Assembly (NCBI GenBank): GCA_910589025.1
Contig: CAJURM010000005.1
Span: 62,001 to 126,000 of the forward strand
Length of the DNA: 64,000 nt
Direction: 5' to 3'
Source of the DNA: an uncultured Odoribacter sp.
Lineage (GTDB): Bacteria > Bacteroidota > Bacteroidia > Bacteroidales > Marinifilaceae
The notes under the pieces were generated by a model. The model was not told the origin of the DNA. It did not search any database and saw nothing but the letters and a program-made list of their open reading frames with translations. Position 1 is the stretch's first letter, and the number at the start of each line of letters is the position of its first letter. Positions 35,958 through 45,767 of the stretch are shown one piece after another. The translations under genes and the position numbers were made by a program.

Positions 35958-38900
35958 CTAACACATTTTTATCCGGATGATGTGTCCTCTTTTCCGGCGG
36001 GGGTGACGAATCCGGTAAAACAAGGAATAAAGCACAGGCAATATGACCAACGTAATGATCGTACCTATCAGCAATCCCCCCATAATCGTCACGGCAAGAG
36101 CCCCGAACATATCATCATTGACCAAAGGAATCATACCCAATATAGTGGTCAAAGCCGCTAAAAGAACGGGACGCAGCCTGGAAGACGAGGCATCCAACAG
36201 AGCCCGGAAAGGCTCCTTCCCCTCATTGATCTGTATCCCCACCTCATCCACCAGCACTACGCCGTTCTTAATCATCATCCCTACCAACCCCAAAGCTCCG
36301 ACAATCGCCACAAAACCGAATTCCTTATCGGCCAGCAGCATACCGGAAACAATACCGGTCACTGCCAGAGGCAAACACAAAAGTATCATAACGGGTTTAC
36401 GGAAATCCCGGAACAAACCGATCAGTATGGCTATCACCAAGACTATCGCAACCGGGACATTTTTGAACAGATACTGTTTGGATTGGGTACTTGCCAGATA
36501 TTCTCCCTGCCACTCCGTCGTATACCCGGGAGGTATCTTCAAAGAATCGATTTTAGGCAGAATATTATTCCGGACTTCCGTAGTGGTAAAGCCGGGAGCG
36601 TTGTTACACTGTGCAGAGATCGAGCGCTGTCCGTTATAGCGTCTCACCAAAGGCACTTCCCATTTCATACCTACGCCGTTAGCAGCCTGATTCAAAGGTA
36701 CCGACCCGACCATATCCTTTACGATTTCATCCGTAGAAACCATTCCCATCATCAACTCCTTTATCGTCTCCGGATTGAGTTCCCTGACTGACGGTGTCAG
36801 ACTCCATACCGGCACATTGCCAATCTGTCCCGGTCTTTCTCCTTTGGCATCCACCGTCTTGATATAAACCGGAAGCGCATGTTCCCCTTCATAATACGAG
36901 GCAACCGGAAGCCCCTCCGTGGCTGCCAATAACGCCAGACTCACATCCTGTCTTGAAATACCAACCTCCCGGGCAATCTGCTGAAAATAGCGGACATCCA
37001 ACACCGGTGTCGTCGGTCCCCAATCGTTCGTAACCAAAATTGCAGAAGAGTCTTCCCGCATAATCTGCTCCACCTGGCTGCACAAACTCTTCAACACAGC
37101 CGGGTCGGGTCCCGCAATCATAAACTGAATCGGGAAATTCATATACATCAGATTATAGCGTTTCATCCGCACATACCCTTCGGGATAGTGCTCCGACAGG
37201 TACTTCTGCAATTCCGGCAAATTATCTTTCAGTGTGGCGGGAGACGTAAAATCCACAATCAATTCTCCATAGCTCAACGCCGGTTCCGCCACCGTCCGCA
37301 CCAGGTTATAGCGGGAAGGCGTTCCGCCCAGACTCGTCGTCACAGCCGTAATCTCAGGACGACTCATCAGATAGCGTTCCATCGATGCCAAATCGGATTT
37401 CACCGTTTCCGGATTCGTGCCATAAGGCATCTGGTATTCTATATACAATTGGTTGTAGCTCAAATCCGGGAAAAATCCCTGCCGGATAAACCGGAAGCCC
37501 CACACGCTGACTACCAACAAAACCACAATGGCTATGACCACCGGCCAGCGGTTATAAATGGAAAACTGCAACGCATTCCGATACATCCGATACACAGGCC
37601 GGCGATACAATTCTTTCTCACTAACGGTTTTCCCCTTTATTTTCAACACCCGGTCTGCCTGCAAAGGCGCATACGCCAACGCCAATATCCAACTCAGCCA
37701 AAGCGATACCGCCAGGACAATAAACAGGTCCCGGACATATTCGCCCGTCGTGTCGGGCGACAAATATATCGGAAGGAAAGTCAGGATACCGATGGTCGTG
37801 GCTCCCAGCAAAGGCCAACCTGTTTTTTTCGTAATATTCACCAACGCTTCGGGTTTCCGGATGCCTTTCTGCAAATCCACCATAATACCGTCGACTATGA
37901 CAATGGCATTGTCTACCAACATTCCCATCGCGATAATAAACGAGGCTAAAGAAACCCGCTGCAAAGTACCGTGCATCATGTGGAGTACCACAAAAGACCC
38001 CAGCACCACTATCACCAGGCTCACGCCGATGATGTATCCGCTGCGGAATCCCATAAAAAGCATAACGATAACAATGACTATCACCACCGACTCGACCAGA
38101 TTGACCATAAACACATCGATAGCACTCCTTACACGGGTCGGCTGAAAAAACACCTTTTTGAAGTCAATGCCTGCCGGAATAATTTCCGTTTTCAGTTCCT
38201 CCAGTTTCCGGTCCACCACTTTTCCCAGTTGGATAATGTTTCCGCCTTCTTCCATCGCGATAGAAATGGCGATAGCAGGTATCGTATCATATAGCAATCC
38301 CTCACGCGCAGGTTCGGCATAGCCGTGACCTATCCGCGCCACATCCCCCAGCCGGATATTATCATCTTCGTGGCCTTTTATCAAGAGATTACGGATGTCT
38401 TCAATGCTTCGGAAATTGCCGTCCACACCGACCCGGATTCTTTTGTTCCCGCTGTTGTAATAGCCGGAGTACACCGTCTGATTCTGCCCTTTCAAAGTCA
38501 AAATCACTTCGGCAGGATGCACTCCCAGGTTTGCCATTTTATCTTCCAGCACCTCGATATTGACACAAGGTTGGTGCTCTCCGTATATATCCACACTGCT
38601 TACCCCGTCAATGTCCAGCATCGTACGCCGGACCAACTGGGCATAGTCCATCATCTCCTGGTAGTCGAAGCCGTCGGACACCATCGCATAAAACATTCCG
38701 TAAACATCCCCGAAATCATCGAGCACCATAGAAGGCTGTGCGCCTTGGGGCAACTGTCCCTGCACATTCGCCACTTTACGCCTCAGAATGTCCCATTTTT
38801 GTTGCAACTCATCGAGAGGAACCGTACTGCTCAATTCTACCAATATCTCGGACACATCATCCATAGAACGGGATTCCACATGATCCAGGTCGCCCATAGA

Positions 38901-39116
38901 ACGGATGGATTTTTCCAGTAAATCGGTCACTTCCAGCTCCACCTGAAAGGCGGAAGCCCCGGGGTAAGCAGTCACGACCATCGCCTGTTTTACCGTAATC
39001 GCCGGGTCCTCCAGCTTACTCATGGTCATGAAGGCATAAACCCCGCCGACCACCAGGACAAACACGAAAAAATAAACCAGTGCCTTATTCTTTAAAGCAT
39101 ATTCTGTCAGATTCAT
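35958..39116 (-). CDS. RND efflux pump inner membrane protein 1
   Basis: 1052 residues of the AcrB/HAE-like RND family: an N-terminal helix, large periplasmic loop, a block of membrane segments with the proton-relay motif GMLVDNAIVIVDG, a second periplasmic loop and further membrane segments including GALGLVGMMIKNGVVLVDE. It moves amphipathic compounds out of the inner membrane or periplasm using the proton gradient. Only one Asp is seen where AcrB has Asp-Asp (VDN). It is highly similar through most of its length to the protein at 42624, indicating a duplicated pump. It sits between HlyD and TolC on the minus strand. Confidence 0.93.
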   Translation of the reverse strand: MNLTEYALKNKALVYFFVFVLVVGGVYAFMTMSKLEDPAITVKQAMVVTAYPGASAFQVELEVTDLLEKSIRSMGDLDHVESRSMDDVSEILVELSSTVPLDELQQKWDILRRKVANVQGQLPQGAQPSMVLDDFGDVYGMFYAMVSDGFDYQEMMDYAQLVRRTMLDIDGVSSVDIYGEHQPCVNIEVLEDKMANLGVHPAEVILTLKGQNQTVYSGYYNSGNKRIRVGVDGNFRSIEDIRNLLIKGHEDDNIRLGDVARIGHGYAEPAREGLLYDTIPAIAISIAMEEGGNIIQLGKVVDRKLEELKTEIIPAGIDFKKVFFQPTRVRSAIDVFMVNLVESVVIVIVIVMLFMGFRSGYIIGVSLVIVVLGSFVVLHMMHGTLQRVSLASFIIAMGMLVDNAIVIVDGIMVDLQKGIRKPEALVNITKKTGWPLLGATTIGILTFLPIYLSPDTTGEYVRDLFIVLAVSLWLSWILALAYAPLQADRVLKIKGKTVSEKELYRRPVYRMYRNALQFSIYNRWPVVIAIVVLLVVSVWGFRFIRQGFFPDLSYNQLYIEYQMPYGTNPETVKSDLASMERYLMSRPEITAVTTSLGGTPSRYNLVRTVAEPALSYGELIVDFTSPATLKDNLPELQKYLSEHYPEGYVRMKRYNLMYMNFPIQFMIAGPDPAVLKSLCSQVEQIMREDSSAILVTNDWGPTTPVLDVRYFQQIAREVGISRQDVSLALLAATEGLPVASYYEGEHALPVYIKTVDAKGERPGQIGNVPVWSLTPSVRELNPETIKELMMGMVSTDEIVKDMVGSVPLNQAANGVGMKWEVPLVRRYNGQRSISAQCNNAPGFTTTEVRNNILPKIDSLKIPPGYTTEWQGEYLASTQSKQYLFKNVPVAIVLVIAILIGLFRDFRKPVMILLCLPLAVTGIVSGMLLADKEFGFVAIVGALGLVGMMIKNGVVLVDEVGIQINEGKEPFRALLDASSSRLRPVLLAALTTILGMIPLVNDDMFGALAVTIMGGLLIGTIITLVILPVLYSLFYRIRHPRRKRGHIIRIKMC

Positions 39117-39136
39117 AAATACATGAAGCGTTAAGG

Positions 39137-40219
39137 TTACAAAAGATGGCCTACATTGGAAGCTGCAACGGGAGGGAGGACACGGATTTTCTGTCCCTCT
39201 TTCAAACCATTTGCCCCCGCCGACACAATCACGTCTCCGGCTTGCAATCCGGCACTGACAATCACCGTTCCGTCTTTCTGTACCTGATATACTTCCACCG
39301 GACTTTTCCGGACAACTTTCCGGTCATCACCTTCTACCCGCCACACATAAGAACGACCGTCATCCTCAATCAATGCGGAAATAGGAATTACGGAAAATTT
39401 TTCATTCACAGGTTTATACTGAATGGTCACACTGGCGCTCATACCGGGAGCCAGCAACACTTCTTTACTTCTTTTCATTCTGAAACGGGCCTGAAAAAGC
39501 TGGTTGAAATTCGCCTGCTGGTTCATTTCCACAAACTCAAGCGCAAAGAGGGTATCGGGATATACATCCACTTTCATCCGGTAGTCCAGAAAATCACCGC
39601 TCCGGATAAAATCTTCCGCAGGAATGTCCGCATTCACTTCCAGATAATCATCATCAATCATGGAAAGCACCGGAATCCCCTGGTTCACGACTTCATAACC
39701 ACTGAAATATTTTTTCTGTATGTATCCGCTGAAAGGCGCTTTCAGTTTCGTATCCTCCAATGCATTCAAGCGGGCGTGATACAAAGCCCATGCCTGCTTC
39801 TGTGCCGCCACGGCCTTATCGTAATCATTTTCCGAAACACTATTTGTCCGGTAAAGCTCAATAATGCGGTCTGTCTCCCCCTTCACCTGTTTATACCCGG
39901 CAGCAGCGGCTTCATATTGCAGGCTGTAATCCCTGGGATCCAATTGAGCCAACAAAGCACCTTTCTGTACATATTGCCCCTCCTTCACCCATATCTTATG
40001 TATCGGTCCAGCCACCCGGAATGACAGTTTCACATCGGATGCCGCCTTAAGTATCCCCGGATAAGTGACTGAAAAATCACCCACATGTGCATGAACGGTT
40101 GTCGTCTTGACCAACTGTGCGATATCCAATGTCGGCGTACTCCTGTTACAGGCAAACGCCAATCCCGCAACACCGCCTCCGATGCAGAGACGTATAAGAA
40201 AAGAAAGAAAACCTCTCAT
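39137..40219 (-). CDS. RND periplasmic adaptor lipoprotein 1
   Basis: 360 residues with a lipoprotein signal (cleavage before Cys24 in GLAFAC). MFP/HlyD layout: lipoyl halves around a coiled-coil hairpin with YRTNSVSENDYDKAVAAQKQA, KAPFSGYIQKKYFSGYEVVNQG, then beta-barrel and membrane-proximal domains ending LQAGDVIVSAGANGLKEGQK. It is the first gene of RND operon 1. It is divergent from the serine recombinase and close to a degenerate copy of the TetR-region dyad (40266). Confidence 0.92.
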   Translation of the reverse strand: MRGFLSFLIRLCIGGGVAGLAFACNRSTPTLDIAQLVKTTTVHAHVGDFSVTYPGILKAASDVKLSFRVAGPIHKIWVKEGQYVQKGALLAQLDPRDYSLQYEAAAAGYKQVKGETDRIIELYRTNSVSENDYDKAVAAQKQAWALYHARLNALEDTKLKAPFSGYIQKKYFSGYEVVNQGIPVLSMIDDDYLEVNADIPAEDFIRSGDFLDYRMKVDVYPDTLFALEFVEMNQQANFNQLFQARFRMKRSKEVLLAPGMSASVTIQYKPVNEKFSVIPISALIEDDGRSYVWRVEGDDRKVVRKSPVEVYQVQKDGTVIVSAGLQAGDVIVSAGANGLKEGQKIRVLPPVAASNVGHLL

Positions 40220-40230
40220 AATTTTATAAG

Positions 40231-40247
40231 GTTTTAAATTTTAAAAC
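40231..40247. promoter_or_regulatory. 17-bp AT palindrome upstream of RND operon 1
   Basis: GTTTTAAATTTTAAAAC, a perfect 8-1-8 palindrome, 12 bases before the adaptor ATG on the minus strand. It may be an operator; no regulator is known. Confidence 0.4.
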
Positions 40248-40265
40248 GTTTTTATATATACTTAA

Positions 40266-40277
40266 ATGCCGGAAAGT
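40266..40277. promoter_or_regulatory. Degenerate copy of the TetR-region dyad
   Basis: ATGCCGGAAAGT differs at one base from ATACCGGAAAGT at 46940-46951 (minus strand). Outer arm GTAT is not kept (GTTG). It is 47 bases upstream of the RND 1 adaptor gene. Confidence 0.4.
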
Positions 40278-40333
40278 TGTTACACCTAAGGCTTAAAAAA
40301 AAATGATAAAGAATGCAAACGGGCATATTTTAG

Positions 40334-40341
40334 TATATTTG
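40334..40341 (+). promoter_or_regulatory. Possible promoter of the serine recombinase
   Basis: TATATTTG matches TAnnTTTG; the ATG is 134 bases downstream, giving an unusually long leader of about 125 bases. Confidence 0.45.
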
Positions 40342-40475
40342 TCCAAATAAGGTAAAACACGAAACAACGCTGCCATGCCGTATAAGGCTCATACTTTCAT
40401 AAAAGATCGTCAGTCACTTATCCCGTTCTAAATCCTTCAAACCCATGTCTCATTTACCCACTAACCCCACTTAAA

Positions 40476-41174
40476 ATGTTTATCAATCAGGATAAATCAA
40501 AACAAGAAACAGAAAGAAACCCCATCATTGCAGCCTATTTACGGGTAAGTACGGACAAACAGACCATTCTGAACCAGAAAAGTGAAGTACTGAATTTCTG
40601 TAAAAGAGAGGATATAAAAGTCACTTTATGGTGTACGGAAACCGTCAGCGGGACCAAAAGAGAGAATGAAAGGGAGCTGGGGACTCTGCTCCAGCGGCTT
40701 CAAAAAGGCGACACACTGATTATCACTGAAGTTTCGAGGCTCAGCCGGAAAATGATAAACATCATGAACATCATCCACCAATCCATCGAAAAAGGCATCA
40801 CCATACACAGCATAAAAGAAGGATATAAATTCGACACCTCCATCAACAGCCAGGTCCTGGCATTCGCTTTCGGACTTTGCGCTGAGATTGAACGCACCCT
40901 CATTTCCCAACGCACCCGGGAAGCCTTGGCACGGCGAAGGGCCAACGGCATGAAATTAGGACGCCCCAGAGGAAGCATCACAGCAAGCAAACTGAAACCG
41001 CACCTCGAAGAGATCCAGCAAATGCGCCTTGAAGGCTTCTCTTTCCAAAAAATAGCCGATAAATATAATGTATCTGCGGAAACCCTGCGCCTTTTCTATC
41101 TCCGGAATCTGTTAAAAAAGACCTCACGGACTGAAAAAACAAAACTTTCTGCGGAAAAACAGATAGAGAATTAA
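40476..41174 (+). CDS. Serine site-specific recombinase (Mpi/Hin-like)
   Basis: 232 residues. Resolvase/invertase catalytic domain (about 17-160) with the nucleophile Ser25 in AYLRVSTDKQ, SRLSRKM, and the long E helix ending LARRRANGMKLGRPRG, then a helix-turn-helix (FSFQKIADKYNVSAETLRLFYL). Size and layout match small invertases such as Mpi of Bacteroides fragilis, which flips promoter segments. It lies between two related RND operons. No pair of inverted recombination sites was found nearby, so whether it acts locally or elsewhere is unknown. Confidence 0.85.
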   Translation: MFINQDKSKQETERNPIIAAYLRVSTDKQTILNQKSEVLNFCKREDIKVTLWCTETVSGTKRENERELGTLLQRLQKGDTLIITEVSRLSRKMINIMNIIHQSIEKGITIHSIKEGYKFDTSINSQVLAFAFGLCAEIERTLISQRTREALARRRANGMKLGRPRGSITASKLKPHLEEIQQMRLEGFSFQKIADKYNVSAETLRLFYLRNLLKKTSRTEKTKLSAEKQIEN

Positions 41175-41200
41175 CTCCCAGCCACCGGATTACACGTCAG

Positions 41201-42610
41201 TTATAACCTCCCTGTTGCTTTCAGATAACCCGTTTCGCTCAAACGCAGCCCGGCTTTGGCATCAATCCAATCGCTCCAGGCTTTCTGCCATTGTGCCTGA
41301 GCCTCCATATAATCGGTAAGGGTCTCCATTCCCACCTCATATCTGTTTTTGCTCTCTGTCAGATTTTCCTGCGCCTGGGTAAGAGAATGAGCGGTTAGCT
41401 TCACCCGCATCGCGGCATCTTCCACCCCAAAACGCGCCTTCGTCGCCTCCAGCAACATCATTTGGGACGCATCTTCTTTCTTAAGCTCGCTTATCTCCTG
41501 CTCAGCTTTCATCGCCTTGATTTTATTCCGTCCCTCACACCAATGAAAAACAGGTACCTTCAAAGAAGCCAACGCCACAAAAGAAGCGATTCCCTCCGAC
41601 TCCCCGTTCACACTTATCCCGTCCGTATAACCGTAGGAAAGGGAAACACCCAACTGGGGCAAGAAATCCGAACGTGTCAGTTCCACCTGTTTTTGTTTTA
41701 ACTCAATCTCCTTATCCAAAATCGAATACTCCGGACGTTGGGTCACAGTCACCCCGTCCTCCAGAATTCCCGGCGTTACCATCCCGCTCAAAGAATCCGC
41801 CGCTTGCAATGCCGTATTCAAATCCAGTCCGACAACGCGGCACAGATTCATCCCCGCCAACTGTTTCCCATTCTGCGTTTTTTGTAACAAAAGTTCCGCT
41901 TCATTCAGTTTCACCTGTACCTTCAGCAAATCATTCCGGGAAGCCATTCCCACCTGCCGGGCATCGGTGAGGTTCTTCATCAATGCCTCGACCACTTCTT
42001 TATATTTCTGCACCGACAATTCCAGTTCCTGCAAACGGACATACTGCCAAAAAGCCTCGTCAGCCTCTGCAATCACCTCCGCCCGGTTGTAATGGAGATT
42101 CAATTGCGCCATTTCGGTCCCGATGGTTGCCATCCGGTAAGCGCTCCGGATTTTCCCTCCCATATAGACAGGCATTTCCAGCAGCCCTCCCAAAGTATAA
42201 GCATGGTCCAACCCCATTGTCAAAGCAATATCCGGCATATAGGCATACTGCGCAAAAACAGGACGACCGTCGGCTCCCACCACCACTTTCCCATTTCCAT
42301 CCAGCAAATAATTAGGCAACAGCGTACCATTTTCCCCCGGCACAAACGTAGGCAAATTTCCCCCTTTTATCCGGAAAGAATAATCTTTCTGCATATAGGC
42401 ATACATCCCCATTGCGGACAGTTTCGGAAAAAAATTAGCCCGGTATGCTTTCTTGTCGTAACCGGCTTTTACCACCTGTTTGTTGGCAACCGCCATCTTT
42501 TTGCTACTTTCCAATGCCATCTCCCGGCATTTCTGAAAATCAATTTTCACCTGGGCGTGGAGATTTATTCCCACCAACATCCCCAGCAAAATCAAAACTA
42601 TTTTTACCAT
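41201..42610 (-). CDS. TolC-family outer membrane protein of RND pump 2
   Basis: 469 residues from ATG 42610 with signal peptide (MVKIVLILLGMLVGINLHAQ). Same architecture and ends as the 34536 paralogue (ETGYLKATGRL). An open frame extends upstream to 42637, overlapping the RND gene by 14 bases, but ATG 42610 starts directly at the signal peptide. Confidence 0.88.
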   Translation of the reverse strand: MVKIVLILLGMLVGINLHAQVKIDFQKCREMALESSKKMAVANKQVVKAGYDKKAYRANFFPKLSAMGMYAYMQKDYSFRIKGGNLPTFVPGENGTLLPNYLLDGNGKVVVGADGRPVFAQYAYMPDIALTMGLDHAYTLGGLLEMPVYMGGKIRSAYRMATIGTEMAQLNLHYNRAEVIAEADEAFWQYVRLQELELSVQKYKEVVEALMKNLTDARQVGMASRNDLLKVQVKLNEAELLLQKTQNGKQLAGMNLCRVVGLDLNTALQAADSLSGMVTPGILEDGVTVTQRPEYSILDKEIELKQKQVELTRSDFLPQLGVSLSYGYTDGISVNGESEGIASFVALASLKVPVFHWCEGRNKIKAMKAEQEISELKKEDASQMMLLEATKARFGVEDAAMRVKLTAHSLTQAQENLTESKNRYEVGMETLTDYMEAQAQWQKAWSDWIDAKAGLRLSETGYLKATGRL

Positions 42611-42623
42611 ATCTTTCTGCCTA

Positions 42624-45600
42624 TCAGATTTCACCATCCATTTGTCTTTTCATGCCGAAAAACAGCGCATACAATACCGGAATAAACACAAGCGTGATCA
42701 CCGTCCCCACCAACAAGCCGAACATTATCGTCACAGCCATCGCCCCAAACAAATCATCCGATAACAGAGGGATCATACCCAATATTGTCGTCAACGCCGC
42801 CATCATCACCGGACGGAAACGGGAAGACGACGAATCGAGCAAAGCAGCTTCCGGTTCCTTGCCGGAACCGATCTGCAACGTGATCTCATCCAGCAAAACA
42901 ACACCGTTCTTAATCATCATCCCGATAAGCCCCAAAGCCCCGACTATCGCCACGAACCCGAAATCCTTACCTGTCAGTAACATGCCCAGCACAATCCCAA
43001 TCATCGCCAGCGGCAGACAGAGAAAAATAATCGCGGGCTTTCTAAAATCACGAAACAGCATAATCAATATGGCTATCATCATCACGATTGCCCAGGGCAG
43101 ACTACCGAAAAGATATTTGGTAGACTGGCTGCTGGCGCGGTACTCACCCAGCCACTTGTATGCATATCCTTCGGGCAAAGTAATCGTGTCTATCGCCGGC
43201 ATAATAGCCTGCCGCACCTCTTCTGCCGTTGCACCCCACACATTATTACACTGAGCTTTCATGGCCCGCTGCCCGTTGTAGCGTCTGACTACCGGGTCTT
43301 CCCAGCAAACATCAATTCCGCGAGTGGCCTGACTGAGCGGTATGGAACCGATGGCATCCTGCAACAAATCCTCACTCTTCACCGTCCCTGTCAGCAAACC
43401 TTTCAATACATCCCCGTTCAATCCCGACACCGAAGGGAGCATACTCCACACCGGAATGTTATTCAGCATGCCCACATTCTCTCTCCGGTGGTCCACACTC
43501 TTCAAGTAAAGAGGCAACGCATGCGTTCCTTCATAATAAGCCCCCACAGGCAGCCCATCCGTAGCCGAAAGCATAGACATTCCTATATCCGTCCGCGATA
43601 AACCGACCGTCCGGGCAATAGGCTGGTCATATTCCACACTCAGCACCGGCACCATCGGGTCCCAATCGCGTCTCACCAACATGGCTGCCGGAGTTTCCCG
43701 CATAATATTTTCGGCTTTTGCTGTCAACTCCTTCAACACTGCCGGGTCCGGTCCCGTAAACATCAGTTCCACCGGAAATTTCTCATACATCAGATTATAT
43801 CTCTTTATTCTGACATACGCATCGGGGTAATTCTCCGTCAGATACTCCTGCAATTCCGGTATCGAAACTTTCAGTTTTTCGGGTGTCTCAAAATCCACTA
43901 TAAGTTCCCCGTAACCCATCGAAGGCTCGGCAATGGAACGCACCAGATTATAACGGGACGGCGTACCGCCGAAACTTGTCGTCACATGCTCAACCCCAGG
44001 ATATTGCAACAAACAACGCTCAATCTCCCCCAAATCGGACTTTACCCGTTCCATGCGGGTCCCTTCCGGCATCTGAAATTCCACATACAACTGCTTATAA
44101 CTCAAATCGGGGAAAAAGCCCTGAGGAATATAACGGAACAAATACACACTCACGCCCAGCAACACCAACGTCACTGCTAATGCCAACTTTTTATGCCAAA
44201 GCATATAGCGCAGGAAATGACGGAACACACGATACACCCGGCTGTCATACAATTCTCCGGACGGACGCTCTTTTACTTTCAGGACGCGGTCCGCATGCAG
44301 CGGTATCTGCGTCAAGGCAAGTATCCAGCTTAGCAACAACGACACCGCCAGAACAATAAACAAATCCCTCACATATTCGCCCGTGGTATCCGGCGACAGG
44401 AAAATCGGCAAAAAAGCCAGAATCGCTATTAACGTCGCCCCCAGCAAAGGCCAGGCCGTCTTTTTTGCAATATTCACCAAAGCTCCCGGTTTCGCAACTC
44501 CTCTTTCCAAATCCACCTGGATACCGTCAATAATGACGATCGCATTATCCACCAGCATCCCCATGGCAATAATCAGCGCTCCCAAAGACACCCGCTGCAA
44601 AGTCCCGTCAAAAAGATAGAGCACCACAAACGAGCCCAGCACGATAATAACCAGCCCCGTACCGATAATCATTCCGCTTCTTAATCCCATCGTCAGCATC
44701 AGTACGACAATCACAATCAAAACGGACTCTACCAGATTCACCATAAATACCCGAATGGAATGACTTACCTGGTCCGGCTGGAAAAAGACCTTATGAAAAT
44801 CGATTCCCACAGGCATACGTGCTTTCAGTTGGTCCAACTCTTTGTCGACCACTTTTCCGAGGTCTACGATATTCCCCCCCTTTTCCATAGAGAGAGAAAT
44901 GCCCAAAGCCCTGCTGCCGTCATAGCGCATTTCATTCCGGGAAGGCTCCCGGTAACCGCGGGTCACCGCGGCAATATCTCCCAACCGCAACTGGTCCTGT
45001 TCATGCCCCTGGATAATCAGATTGCGTATATCTTCTATCGTTTGGTAATTGTCACTGATTTTCACCCGTATGCGTTCATCCCCGCTATTGAAATAACCGG
45101 GATAAACCGTCTGGTTCTGTGCATTCAGCGTCGAAAGCACCTCCAAAGGATGTACCCCCATATTTGCCATGCGGTCCTGTATAATCTCAATATTGATACA
45201 AGGCTTGCGGTCGCCGTATATCTCCACCCTTCTAACCCCCTCAATGTCCTGCAACTCCCTTTTCACCAACCAGGCATAATCCAGCAGTTCTTCATCGGCA
45301 ATCCCATCCGTCGTCATGGCATAAAACATCCCGTACACATCTCCGAAATCATCCATCACCACCGACGCCACAGCTCCGGAAGGCAACTCCGCCTGGGCAT
45401 TTGCCACTTTCCGCCGCAGCATGTCCCATTTTTGTTCCAACTCGTCCGGTTTCACAGTACTCGACAATTCAACCGTAATCTGGGAAACATCCGCCATGGA
45501 CTTCGACTGGATGTTATCGACCTCCCCCATCGAGCGTATCGACTTTTCCAATACGTCCGTCACTTCCAACTCCACCTTATGGGCGGAAGCGCCCGGATAA

Positions 45601-45749
45601 ACCGTTACCACCATCGCTTGCTTCACTTTCAGCTCCGGATCTTCGAGCTTGCTCATGGAGACGAAGGCAAACATGCCGCCAACCACCAGTACGGCAATAA
45701 AAAACTTTATCAACGCCCTGTTATTCAGAGCATATTCCGTGATATTCAT
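42624..45749 (-). CDS. RND efflux pump inner membrane protein 2
   Basis: 1041 residues; AcrB/HAE-type RND. It shares long identical stretches with the 35958 pump (for example MSKLEDP, VKQAMVVT and LEVTDVLEKSIRSMG) and the proton-relay segment GMLVDNAIVIIDG. Substrates are not predictable; two pumps may differ in specificity or in regulation. It is preceded by a HlyD adaptor and two tetR genes on the same strand. Confidence 0.93.
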   Translation of the reverse strand: MNITEYALNNRALIKFFIAVLVVGGMFAFVSMSKLEDPELKVKQAMVVTVYPGASAHKVELEVTDVLEKSIRSMGEVDNIQSKSMADVSQITVELSSTVKPDELEQKWDMLRRKVANAQAELPSGAVASVVMDDFGDVYGMFYAMTTDGIADEELLDYAWLVKRELQDIEGVRRVEIYGDRKPCINIEIIQDRMANMGVHPLEVLSTLNAQNQTVYPGYFNSGDERIRVKISDNYQTIEDIRNLIIQGHEQDQLRLGDIAAVTRGYREPSRNEMRYDGSRALGISLSMEKGGNIVDLGKVVDKELDQLKARMPVGIDFHKVFFQPDQVSHSIRVFMVNLVESVLIVIVVLMLTMGLRSGMIIGTGLVIIVLGSFVVLYLFDGTLQRVSLGALIIAMGMLVDNAIVIIDGIQVDLERGVAKPGALVNIAKKTAWPLLGATLIAILAFLPIFLSPDTTGEYVRDLFIVLAVSLLLSWILALTQIPLHADRVLKVKERPSGELYDSRVYRVFRHFLRYMLWHKKLALAVTLVLLGVSVYLFRYIPQGFFPDLSYKQLYVEFQMPEGTRMERVKSDLGEIERCLLQYPGVEHVTTSFGGTPSRYNLVRSIAEPSMGYGELIVDFETPEKLKVSIPELQEYLTENYPDAYVRIKRYNLMYEKFPVELMFTGPDPAVLKELTAKAENIMRETPAAMLVRRDWDPMVPVLSVEYDQPIARTVGLSRTDIGMSMLSATDGLPVGAYYEGTHALPLYLKSVDHRRENVGMLNNIPVWSMLPSVSGLNGDVLKGLLTGTVKSEDLLQDAIGSIPLSQATRGIDVCWEDPVVRRYNGQRAMKAQCNNVWGATAEEVRQAIMPAIDTITLPEGYAYKWLGEYRASSQSTKYLFGSLPWAIVMMIAILIMLFRDFRKPAIIFLCLPLAMIGIVLGMLLTGKDFGFVAIVGALGLIGMMIKNGVVLLDEITLQIGSGKEPEAALLDSSSSRFRPVMMAALTTILGMIPLLSDDLFGAMAVTIMFGLLVGTVITLVFIPVLYALFFGMKRQMDGEI

Positions 45750-45767
45750 ATCCTGTAATTCTTGAGC

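Noticed and set aside
40220..40475. Invertible promoter flanked by Mpi-type inverted repeats near the recombinase
   Set aside because: Only the short AT palindrome at 40231-40247 is present; no spaced inverted pair that would flip a promoter was seen.
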